The notes beneath the pieces were generated by a model. That model did not search any database, was not told the DNA's origin, and was given only the letters and a program-made list of their open reading frames with translations. The translations under genes and the position numbers were made by a program. Below are positions 21,855 through 31,064 of a DNA stretch of 64,000 nucleotides, piece after piece (the first letter of the stretch is position 1; every line of letters starts with the position of its first letter). Source of the stretch: Coniochaeta sp. PMI_546 (Eukaryota; Ascomycota; Sordariomycetes; Coniochaetales; Coniochaetaceae); the NCBI GenBank assembly GCA_021432605.1, contig MU271144.1:1050606-1114605 (forward strand). The letters run 5' to 3'.

Positions 21855-22622
21855 GATGTAGGTAGGTGGTGATGAGGGCGATAGGCTGTGGTCGATGTTT
21901 GTGTAGAGAGTAATTGCTAACAACTAAGCGTTGCTGGGCCGTCGATGACTGTCGATCTTGAGTCTAAGGTTTATTTACGGCATCAGCTATGATTCGTTGA
22001 ATGGATGCTGGAGACGTTCGAACAGGTACCTGCTAGGCTACGTGAGGCAAAAGATGAGGTAGATCGCATTTGTTTTGGGTCTCTAGAGGGTCAGGAGAGT
22101 CTGATCTGCTTGTCAGGAAGGAGGCTGAAATGCTGTCGTCGTAGCTTCCCCTCAAATAGTCGATCTCATGATCTCATGATGACCCTCCGACGGATCGATC
22201 CGAGCTCCGACGACACAAGCACCAGACTACAACACCTCCGGACTGTTTGTTCCGGTGGTAATTATTGTTGTGTACAATCGATCGTTCTTACGAAATGCAG
22301 TGTAATCCTTCATGAAATGATTACGTCGTTTTGCCAAATAAGGCACGCTTGCCACGTCGTCACCACTCTAGATCTCGGGGACCAGATGCAGAGCGCAAGG
22401 TCCCAGTCTTGCTAAAATGTCTCCTCTGGTTGGATGGCTCGAACGATGGCATCTCCCTGCTTCACGACCTTACAGTTGAAGCTTAGACGATTGGTATATG
22501 TAGCTAGCTCCCTCGACTTCCATTCCTTCCACAGGCACCTCAACCAGATCTATACCATAGACTCAGAGGCCACCTTATCCTCCTATTCATTACCACACCA
22601 CATCACAGCACATCCAAACACG
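21855..22622. other. Intergenic region upstream of hemerythrin-like gene
   Basis: 768 bp; ORFs here show no coding character. The last 130 bp, rich in short CA/CT runs, is probably the 5' leader of the next gene. Confidence 0.4.
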
Positions 22623-23347
22623 ATGGCTTCCCTTCGTATATCCCTCCGGGCCGCGCCCAGACTCCTCGCAAAGCCGCAGCTCCCCTCTATCTACACACCA
22701 GCCTTCGCCGTCCGGTCATTCTCGGCAACACCAGTCAACAGTGGTCGCGTGTCTGATGCCATCATCGAGGACCACAAGGAGTTAAAGAGCTATTATGACA
22801 AGATTATCAACTCCAGCGACCCCAAGACGCAGACCGAGTACCAGAACCAGTTCGTCTGGGAGCTCGCCCGGCACTCCATTGCCGAGGAGATCGTTGTGTA
22901 TCCCGCCATGGAGAAGCACGTTCCCAATGGCAAGGACTTGGCAGAGAAGGATCGTCAGGAGCATCGGATTGTAAGCTCGATCAATTCACTCTGAAATGAA
23001 CCCGTACTGACAAATCCTCCGCCATGCAGGTCAAGGAGAAGCTGTACGAATTCCAAGGCATGAAGCCCGACCAGCCCGAGTTCAAGCCGACCCTCGAGAG
23101 CCTGATGGACGACCTCTCGCAGCACATCAAGGAGGAGGAGCAGGACGACCTCCCTGCGCTGGAGAAGGCTCTCGCGGACGCCGACTCGGAGAGCCTCGCC
23201 AACAGCTTCGAGCGCACCAAGATGTTCGTCCCGACTCGTTCCCACCCTTCCGCACCGGACAGGCCACCATTTGAGACCGCTATGGGGATGCTTGCTGCGC
23301 CCATGGATAAGCTCATGGATATGTTCCGCAAGTTCCCACAGAAATGA
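22623..23347 (+). CDS. Hemerythrin/HHE cation-binding protein, probably mitochondrial
   Basis: Model join(22623..22970, 23030..23347), 221 aa; intron GTAAGC...GCAG. The first ~45 residues form a classical mitochondrial presequence (MASLRISLRAAPRLLAKPQ, then AVRSFSATP with an Arg at -2/-3). The four-helix HHE domain follows: IIEDHKELKSYYDKI, WELARHSIAEEIVVYPAME, DRQEHRIVKEKLYEFQ and LSQHIKEEEQDDLPALEKAL. These place the His and Glu iron ligands in the expected order. Such proteins bind a di-iron centre; roles in oxygen, NO or iron handling are known for relatives, but the substrate here is unknown. The C-terminus (RTKMFVPTRSHPSAPD, then a Met-rich helix) is typical of fungal members. Confidence 0.9.
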
Positions 23348-23771
23348 GGTGGATTGGTGGTTTATCTCAATGTACTTTTAGGAAACACAGCGATGGTACC
23401 AGGTCTCGTGTAATAATACAAGGATCCTTGAGCTCCCGTTAGTGATACCCCTTTGATGTATAAGACATAGGTGGAGCAGCCCACCTCCTACACCTGCTGA
23501 TCAGGGAGCAAACATAGGCATTGGCGCTGCTTTGCTTTTGAGAAGTGGTAGTCGGGGGGGGGGGGGATATATCACCAACAGCTGACAGCGTGTGCGTAGA
23601 AGTAAGTATCCACAGCTCCAAGAGAGATTTGAGCATATACACCGGCATCCTATAGCCATTGTGAATACACCAGTACCGAACGCCTAGCTGCAAATGCTCC
23701 CTAAACCCGAACACCCCCCTAAAGACGTACCAATACAGAAAAGCTCCCGTAGCCTGTCACACCACAGGTGC
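23348..23771. other. Convergent intergenic region with a 13-nt G homopolymer
   Basis: 424 bp between the convergent hemerythrin-like gene and sec66. A run of 13 G lies at 23554-23566. No gene seen. Confidence 0.5.
23554..23566 (+). repeat. G13 homopolymer
   Basis: Thirteen consecutive G on the + strand, in non-coding DNA between convergent genes. Length is prone to assembly or sequencing error. Confidence 0.9.
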
Positions 23772-24626
23772 TCATTTTTTGCCCTTCTTCTTCTTCGCCG
23801 CTGAGGGTGTCGCGGAAGGCGTGTTCTGGTCCACAAGGACAGGCTCATCCTCGCTAGCAGCCGACAGCGCCTTGGAAACGGCGGGCTTCTCTCCTCCGTC
23901 CAGCTCGCTCATGAACTCCTTCTGTATCTGCGCCCTGCGCTTCTCCCACCACTGCTTCTCGGACTCGGTCTGTGCTTGGATCTCGTCCAGGCGCTTGCGG
24001 AGCACGGCGTTGGCTGCAATCTCGTTGGCGGACTGGAAGATGGTTTGACCCCAGCCGGGGGCGAGGGCGTTGGCCTTGTACATACAGTCAGTCACGGGCG
24101 GAAACGGCGCATCAGGGGTGGGGGTGGTAGGGGGATTGATCCAACATACCTCCATCACTACATCTCTGAGCTCCTCCTCCATCTCCTTTTCTGCCCGGCT
24201 AAAGCGCTGCCACAGATCATCGCCGACACTGCCTCTTTGGAGTAGCGAACTACATGCCGCCTTGGCTGTGCGGATCTGGATGATGCGGTGGATGTCCTCG
24301 ACCGCACGCCGTAGGAGGGCGGCTCTTATGACGCTCTCGGGGATCTTGGGGCTCTTCTCCGCGCCCTCCTCTGGTTCCATGTGCAGGAGAGACAAGTAAA
24401 TGTTCCGCTGCAAGTGGGGGCCGAACCATGGCTCCAGATTCGCGCTTTCGGCTGTGAGAAGGTGAGAGGTTAGTATACGGGGCAGCTATCTCGATCGTGG
24501 CATGTTGTAGTGTGACGAACCTGCTTTCCGCTTGCGGTAGATGGTCGAGAATGACATGAGGGCGCCTCCGAGCACGGCGACATAGGAGAGAGGGAGCACT
24601 AAGCTCCACCAATCTATGCTGAACAT
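23772..24626 (-). CDS. sec66: Sec66/Sec71, subunit of the Sec62-Sec63 ER translocation complex
   Basis: Accessory subunit of post-translational import into the ER. Model complement(join(23772..24074, 24150..24451, 24521..24626)), 236 aa. Exon 1 starts MFSIDWWSLVLPLSYVAVLG, a single membrane segment at residues about 5-28, followed by a basic cytosolic YRKRKA. Exon 2 joins as AESANLEPWFGPHLQRNIYLSLLHME, then PESVIRAALLRRAVEDIHRIIQIRTAKAACSSLLQRGSVGDDLW, the conserved Sec66 core. Exon 3 continues ANALAPGWGQTIFQSANEI and ends in a Lys-rich tail (AAKKKKGKK). The second intron (24075..24149) is 75 nt, GTATGT...CAAG with a CTGAC branch-like site, and is open in frame, so the unspliced reading is also continuous. 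The spliced form reads VVMEANALAPGW, as in the family. Divergent from npl4. Confidence 0.92.
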
Positions 24627-25250
24627 CTTTGGGCTTTGCTGTGATTATTTTGATTATGGTGTTTCCAAATGAGGGTGGAGGATCAAGGAAAGAAATCCAG
24701 AAAAGACGTGGGTGAGTTCAACAAGACTGACAAGGTCCGGAAGAAGGCACAGAAGTTGCGCCGCTGAATCGTGTCCCGTAGTTTGGTAGAGAAGATGACA
24801 GTGTGTCTCAAGCGGCCGTTGAATTTCTTGGACAGGGGTGGTGTGGTGGTCAACTTGGGCTGGCCATAGTCTGGGGTACGTACCGGCCTTGTTTTCTCCT
24901 AGCGCCAGCTGAGCACCGCCAGACTTGCCGGTCCGCCAAAAGAGTCGCCAGATGCTCCTTGCAAGTTCATCTTGCCGCTAGGGCGCGGGGCAACAAAGCG
25001 GGCCAGGCACAGGCTGATGACGAAGGAAGCTGCTGGAGCTCCGGGAGCTTCAACAGCATGACTTGAACTCACTTCTGCAACCTCTAATCTTTGTGACTAC
25101 TTCCACACAAGCAACAAACACTGACACGTTTTGCCATTTTCTGAGCAATTCTGCTGTCCCGTGCACCTCGAATTCCACAGCGCCACCCTCACGAAAAAGC
25201 AACTCTAGCTCAACCTGACACAACGGAACCGAACGGATCCAAAGGCCAAC
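24627..25250. promoter_or_regulatory. Divergent promoter region sec66 / npl4
   Basis: 624 bp between two genes acting at the ER (translocation and ERAD extraction). No distinct element recognised beyond CA-rich leader sequence before npl4. Confidence 0.4.
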
Positions 25251-27464
25251 ATGCTCCTCCGCATCCGAGGGCCGGATGGCATGCAACGTCTGACGGTTGA
25301 GAAGGATGACACTTTTGGTGACCTAGGTCGCCAGGTAAGAACTCATCTGACTCTCGCTTGACACTTTGCTTCCACTAATAGGAACACACAGCTTCTCCAA
25401 AACCTCCCCGCCACAGTCGATCCCAAGACGATTACACTGTCCAACGCACCTTCGGGCGGAGATTCGAAGAGGCTCCAGGACATTGCCAAGTTCAAGCTGG
25501 GGCAAATAGGACTTGGGTATGAGGAATACTGCGCCAGGAGCTACGATGACGGACCAAGGGCTAACATCTGGCAGTCACGGAGATCTAGTGTTCATCCGCT
25601 ATCAGCATAAGAATGGCGGCGCAAACGGCGACGCGGACGGCGAAGCAGCAAAACCGCATAATCTTACCACAGCACACAGGCTGAATGGCAAGCCCATTCT
25701 CCCAACCGAAGACCGTCCTATCGACCCCCCGCCTGTAACGTCGCCGACCACAGAACGGATCAAGAACCCTTGGGAGACGGTCCGACAGTCCCCGCTCGAT
25801 GACAGATTAGACAGGAAAGATGGCAAGATCCCCAGGAAGTTCAACCCAGCCATGTGCCGGCATGGACCCAAAGGCATGTGCGACCACTGCATGCCGTTGG
25901 ATCCTTTCAACCCGGAGTACCTGGAGGAGAAGAAGATCAAGTACTTGTCCGTACACTCATACCTCAAAAAAATCAACGGAGCAACCAATAAGCCGGAGCT
26001 TGGAAGCTCGTTCATCCCTCCGCTGGTAGAACCCTACTACCGGGTCAAGAGGAACTGTCCCTCAGGACACCCTCAATGGCCGGAGGGCATCTGCAGCAAG
26101 TGTCAGCCGAGCGCTATCACACTGCAACCGCAGTCGTTCCGCATGGTCGACCATGTCGAGTTTGCCTCGCCAGATATAATCAATACCTTTCTAGATGCCT
26201 GGCGGAAGACAGGGTCTCAGCGCCTCGGGTTCCTCTACGGTCGATACCTGGAATATGACGTTGTGCCTCTCGGGATAAAAGCGGTCGTGGAGGCTATCTA
26301 CGAGCCGCCACAGGTCGACGAGGTCGACGGAGTGACTCTTAATCCCTTCGAGAATGAGAGTGATGTCAACCAAGTTGCGAAATACTGCAATATGGAGCCG
26401 GTGGGTGTCATTTGGACCGATCTCATCGACGCCGGCACCGGCGATGGTACGGTCATCTGCAAACGACACGCAGACTCGTACTATCTCTCATCTCAAGAAG
26501 TCTGCTTCGCGGCCCGGCTGCAAGCTCAGCATCCTAAGGCAACGAAATGGAGCGACACCGGTCGGTTCGGGTCCAACTTTGTGACCTGCGTCATATCCGG
26601 CAACGAGTCGGGGGAGATCTCCATCTCGTCTTACCAGGTGTCCAACGACGCTGTCGAGATGGTACGGGCCGACATTGTCGAACCCTCGGCGGACCCTACT
26701 GTCATGCTCGTCCGTGAGGAAGAGGAGGACGACGGGTCTGTCAGCCGGACCCGCTACATACCGGATGTGTTCTACCGGCGCATCAACGAATATGGCGCCA
26801 ATGTGCAGGAGAACGCAAAACCCTCGTTCCCCGTGGAGTACCTCCTTGTTACGCTCACCCACGGCTTCCCCGAGGCACCCAAGCCGACTTTCACAGATCT
26901 CGACTTCCCGATCGAAAACCGGGAGTATATGGGCGAGGTCCAGGAGCCTTCAGCATTGGCCAAGATGCTCAGAGTTAACGATAAGGACGCCAAGTTCAAG
27001 GTCTCCAACTTCCACCTCCTTTGCTTCATCCACCAGATGGGCGTTCTCTCCAAGGCAAGCTTACTCTTCCCTGTCTCATTCTGAGAAGCTTTCGAGTACT
27101 GCTTGTTCATCATACTAACATAAGTTGTCCCCCCTCTCGATAGGAAGAAGAAGCGCTTCTCTGCCGCGTTGCTACAGAACATGACCTCGCGGAGATGTTT
27201 CAGCTTCGCGCGACGACGGGATGGCAGACGCTGCAAGCCATCCTCCAATCAACCGGTGAGAGAAACCCCAAACGTTCCCGGGCTGCTGACGATGGCGGTG
27301 GAGGCGGTGGCGGTGGTGGTGGTAGGGGCAGCGGTGGCCCCTCGTCTCCCCCTCCTCTGTCTCGGCGCGAGTCCTATTCCTCCTCCGATGAACGACTTGC
27401 TAAGCGCATTGCTGGTGTCAGGCTAGGCGACGATCGCATACATCGCTTTGAAGAAGGCATTTGA
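25251..27464 (+). CDS. npl4: NPL4, ubiquitin-binding cofactor of Cdc48/p97
   Basis: Partner of Ufd1 that recruits ubiquitylated proteins to Cdc48 in ER-associated degradation. Model join(25251..25334, 25392..25516, 25575..27054, 27144..27464), 669 aa. Exons 1-2 encode the ubiquitin-like domain ([20 protein letters not shown]). The zinc-finger region has [12 protein letters not shown] and [19 protein letters not shown]. The MPN-type domain begins [19 protein letters not shown] and lacks metalloprotease ligands, as usual for Npl4. The third intron (27055..27143) appears to use a GC donor: AAG|GCAAGC, acceptor GATAG. Joining there gives [18 protein letters not shown], whereas read-through ends soon after in [11 protein letters not shown]. 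The C-terminus carries a Gly-rich run and a Ser/Arg-rich tail. Divergent from sec66. Confidence 0.95.
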
Positions 27465-28197
27465 ATGAGAAGTTTTGCTCGCTCTCTCTCTCTTTTGGAG
27501 ACGTGCATTGTCTCTGAAAAAGAGATTCGGGGGAAATGAATACGGCGTTTTCAAGGTGACATGACGGCATCATAGAGTGTCACGAGCTGACTCCATGGAT
27601 GGCGAGATGGTGTCATATGAGCGATGATGATTCGGGAGTTCAGGAGAGACACACCAGTACCAGTAGATATGCTTAACATGCCTCTATAGCTTGTGTTAAT
27701 GGAGCACAGGTACTCACACGTGCGACTCGCCATGACCCTGACTGTCTCGGAGAGTTAGATAAATGATCTATGCTATCTTCCATGCTGTCAGGATTTTGAC
27801 ACTCAGTGCACGCATGTATATACTCATAAATAATTCCTTCTGAACTGAGTAGGTAGATCAATCAGTGTAGGGTACAGTAGCAAATAGCTTCCCCCCCTTT
27901 TTCCAACAAGGTGAGCGAGATCACCTTCACCGAGAAACCCGTCGAGGGCCCCACTTATACTGTCGAACCTCACGCGCCATTCCAAGAGACGCTGCGGAGC
28001 ATTTCCCAAAGCTCGTCGAGGCTTCAACAAACGACATGACATCGATTTCCATGCCGCAACACTGTCTTATTCGCGGTTCCAAATGAGTCCCGCCTCCGTA
28101 CATAAGAATCTAGCCAAGGAAATTATGTGAGCCCCACGACTCTCCAATCCACACCCATCGCGATAAACCCTCCCCTTGATTACATGGTGCGGGAGCT
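27465..28197. other. Intergenic region npl4 / dsc4
   Basis: 733 bp. It includes a short CT-repeat just after npl4, CACGTG at 27717, and a 42-codon coding-like segment (27911..28039, + strand) without an ATG, discussed in the findings. No full gene supported. Confidence 0.4.
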
Positions 28198-29299
28198 ATG
28201 AACAATGATCCCACGCCGAGCTCCGCGGCCGGCCACCCTCCGACGGCGACAGGCAGAGACAATGTCGCCAACACGAGCCCGGGGCGGGAGAGCAGCGGAG
28301 CTTCGGCTGCTGCTGATTCCGAGCGCACGAGGAAGGCTGGCCTGGTCAAGAAGCTGCAGTTCATGACGCACCTGATGAAGAGCCTGGACATGGTCGTGTT
28401 TGCCGAGATATGCACGCTGTACTATATGGAGTAGGTATTCTCCCCCCAGCGCTACATCTTGACGGGTTGTTGTTGTTTGTGTGTCTTGGAAATTTTTACT
28501 GACAAGAAGCTTTTCTCTCTCTAGATGCTCGTTCCCGCGACTGCTCCTCCGCGTCATACCGCACTACTTCTTCCTCACGCCGAAATCCGAGGACTACGTG
28601 CTCCTGATGCCGGCGCACAGGCCGCACGCCTTCGCCATATTCGTCCCCAACATCCTCTGCATGTTCTTCCACCTGGTGTTCTCGCTGCCGCAAGCCGGGG
28701 AGGTGACCAGGGGATATCTACACGGCGGCGTCATCATCGATTTCGTCGGCCAGAAGGCGCCGACGTCGAAGCTCGGCCTGCTGCTGCTTGACCTCGTGAT
28801 CCTGGCGGTCCAGTGTCTGATGTTGGCCGTCCATCAGGAGCGGGAGGGCCTGCGGAAGATGGTCATGCCGGGTAGGCAGGCGGCAGTCGTGACGGCTGCA
28901 CCGAGCGTATCCGCCGCTACCGCGCAGGATCACGACGCCGAAGAGCGTGGAGTTCTGCGGGACGAGCCAAGGACGACAGGCGAGACGGACGAGATAGAAC
29001 TGAGGCCTCTGTCTGGGAATGGCACGGGTGCGGAGGGAGGTACAACTGAGACGAGCACTCGTGTCGTAGCAGGCAGCTCGTTGCGGCAGGCCGACGCGGA
29101 CCTGCTGGGCTTCCTGAGGTCGGGAAACGCGGTGCTGGCCGACTTTCACGTCGTGCACACCATACGGACGGTAGGGAACGACTACGAGCGAGCCGCGGCC
29201 CATCTGACGCAGACGATAGGGTACACTGCTACGTTGGCCGCGCGGGCGGCCGAGAGGAGGGCGAGACTGGAAGCTCAGACGAGACGTCAACAGCCATAG
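28198..29299 (+). CDS. dsc4: Dsc E3 ubiquitin ligase complex subunit 4 (DUF1746 membrane protein)
   Basis: Membrane subunit of the Golgi/ER Dsc ubiquitin ligase, which in fungi is required for SREBP cleavage and membrane-protein quality control. Model join(28198..28430, 28525..29299), 335 aa; the intron has a GTAGGT donor and CTCTAG acceptor. After a disordered Ser/Ala-rich start, the DUF1746 core reads KKLQFMTHLMKSLDMVVFAE, YYMECSFPRLLLRVIPHYFF, then GYLHGGVIIDFVGQKAPTSK. Hydrophobic membrane segments are FAIFVPNILCMFFHLVFSL and LGLLLLDLVILAVQCLMLAV. The C-terminal half (about 190-335) is disordered, with a helical end (AADAD, RAAAHLTQTIGYTATLAARA). Convergent with rcl1 (118 bp apart), so the 3' UTRs probably overlap. 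Confidence 0.88.
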
Positions 29300-29417
29300 A
29301 TACCCTGCCTGCCTTGGCACGCACATGTATTCATACTTGAATTTTTTGATGGCGGACTTGACAGCTGTGGCTACCGCCAATGAATGTATAACTTTTTTCT
29401 TTTCCTCTTCTTTTTCT

Positions 29418-30659
29418 TCACGCTATCTTCCTGCCAACGTTGCCGACCCCCGTCCCCTTGACAGATATTATGACATCGCCCGTGCCCTCATCACCCTCGT
29501 CATCCGCATCTCGTATGCCCCAACTACTAGCCCCAAACTTCTTCAGATCCCTCGCCAGCCTGACCGTCTCCTCCCTGCCCACCACGTCCCGCCCTACCCT
29601 CAACCGCCCCACGTCCTCGGACCCCATGGCCATCAGCGTCAGCACCGTCGGGGCCGCCAGGGCAGTAACACACCCACCCTGCGATATGACCTCGAGCAGC
29701 TGGTACGCGCACCTCCTGCCGATATCCTCCGGCACGACCCCTCCCTGCGGGGGACTGACCTCGTCAGCCGAGTAGAAGACGCCATTCGCGCTCGACTCGG
29801 CCACCAGGCTCAGCCCGAACCCTATCCCCGTCCTCTTCTTGGCGCCGGTCTTGTTGTTCTCCCCGCCCACGGGCACGAGGGGCGCCTGGTCGTACTGGGC
29901 CGCGACGTGGACGTCCGGCACGAGCGGGTTGAGCACCTCGCGGGCGGCGTGGATCATGCGCGCGTTGTTGCTGGCCGACACGCCGGTGCAGTAGGCCACG
30001 CCGCGGACGCGCCTGACGCGGCCCGGCCGGCGGTTGAGGTGCAGCGTCTTGGGCAGGCGCACCTGGCTGGCGAAGCGGAGCTCCACCGCGCCGCCTCCGC
30101 CGCGACCGCCGGGCCCGGGGCAGGAGCGGGAGAGCACGCGCAGCTCGATGCGGGCGGCGGGGATGCCGAAGAGGGAGTAGAGGGGTAGCAGGGCGGTGCG
30201 GAAGGTGTCGACCGAGGGGTCGCCGGTGGTGGTGGTTGCGGAGGTTATGACGCCCGGGCCGGAGAAGCGGACGTTCATGTGGGACTTGGAGAAGGGGGCG
30301 AGGAGGGCGAGGGGGATTAGGAAGTAGGTGATGCCGCGGTTGTTGGCGGCGGGGAGGAGGTGGTCGATCACGTCGCCGGTCCAGGCTGCGCCGGCGCCGG
30401 CGACGGTGCCGGTTATCAGGCCCGGGTGGTAGACGAGGGTGGTGCCGGAGTAGGAGATCTCGATGGAGGAGCCGTTGGTGACGGCCTCGAGGAGGCGGAG
30501 GAGGGAGATCTCGTGCGGCGCGAGGCCCGGGTGCGTGGGACTGTCGGGGCGGATCTTGGAGATGTGGACGGGGCGGCCGGTCAGGGTCGAGAGGACCAGC
30601 CTCTGGGCGAGCGACTTGTGCCCTGTGAAGCGGAGGAACTCCACGGCTGGAGCCGACAT
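29418..30659 (-). CDS. rcl1: RNA 3'-terminal phosphate cyclase-like protein, ribosome biogenesis
   Basis: Nucleolar protein of the U3 processome; with Bms1 it acts in 18S rRNA maturation and, unlike true cyclases, is not a cyclase. It is 413 aa in one exon, start MSAPAVEFLRFTGHKSLAQRL, slightly longer than yeast Rcl1. The RTC fold is seen in SLAQRLVLSTLTGRPVHISKIR, GLAPHEISLLRLLEAVTNGS, FLIPLALLAPFSK, the insert-like GDPSVDTFRTALLPLYSLFGI, and the C-terminal EVSPPQ and DIGRRCAYQLLEVISQGGCVT segments. GC content is very high, so long shadow frames exist on the other strand. Short Gly-rich loops (GPGGRGGGGAVEL) look like lineage-specific insertions. Promoter shared with the divergent PPR-like gene. 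Confidence 0.93.
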   Translation of the reverse strand: MSAPAVEFLRFTGHKSLAQRLVLSTLTGRPVHISKIRPDSPTHPGLAPHEISLLRLLEAVTNGSSIEISYSGTTLVYHPGLITGTVAGAGAAWTGDVIDHLLPAANNRGITYFLIPLALLAPFSKSHMNVRFSGPGVITSATTTTGDPSVDTFRTALLPLYSLFGIPAARIELRVLSRSCPGPGGRGGGGAVELRFASQVRLPKTLHLNRRPGRVRRVRGVAYCTGVSASNNARMIHAAREVLNPLVPDVHVAAQYDQAPLVPVGGENNKTGAKKRTGIGFGLSLVAESSANGVFYSADEVSPPQGGVVPEDIGRRCAYQLLEVISQGGCVTALAAPTVLTLMAMGSEDVGRLRVGRDVVGREETVRLARDLKKFGASSWGIRDADDEGDEGTGDVIISVKGTGVGNVGRKIA

Positions 30660-31064
30660 TGTGGCGGGTTTGTTTTTCTTCTTCTCCCCTCCTTTTTTTT
30701 TTTTTCTCTCTTTCTTTCTTTTCTCCCGGATGGAGAGGAAGGGAAGAATAATCAGTGAAGTTGAGGTGTCGAATAGAGAGTCCCAAAGATCAAAAAGAGA
30801 AGGTGCGACAAAGAAGTTGAGATCAATGTCGAGAACTCGAGATCAATAATTTTAGTGGGGCATTATCTCCTTATCGGCTGATAAGAGCGATAAGGAACTT
30901 TTTGGGGACGGACGCTCCTTTGGACAGACAGGCAGACCGACCGAGACAGCGCCGGATGATGATGATGCAAGAAATACAAGAAATAAGGTAGTAGAAAAGA
31001 AGAAGATCCATCGCAAGCACCACCTTCGCACACGGGCTATGGTTGGCCACGCTGCTGCCTCAAA
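30660..31064. promoter_or_regulatory. Divergent promoter region rcl1 / PPR-like gene, with a T-rich tract
   Basis: 405 bp. A tract of about 13 T followed by CT repeats lies at roughly 30690-30722 (A/GA-rich in the rcl1 leader). No other element recognised. Confidence 0.45.

Noticed and set aside
29764-30786. 340-codon minus frame and 287-codon plus frame (29325..30188) over rcl1
   Set aside because: Frame-shifted and antisense shadows of the very GC-rich rcl1 reading frame; low-complexity Arg/Pro or Gly/Val translations.
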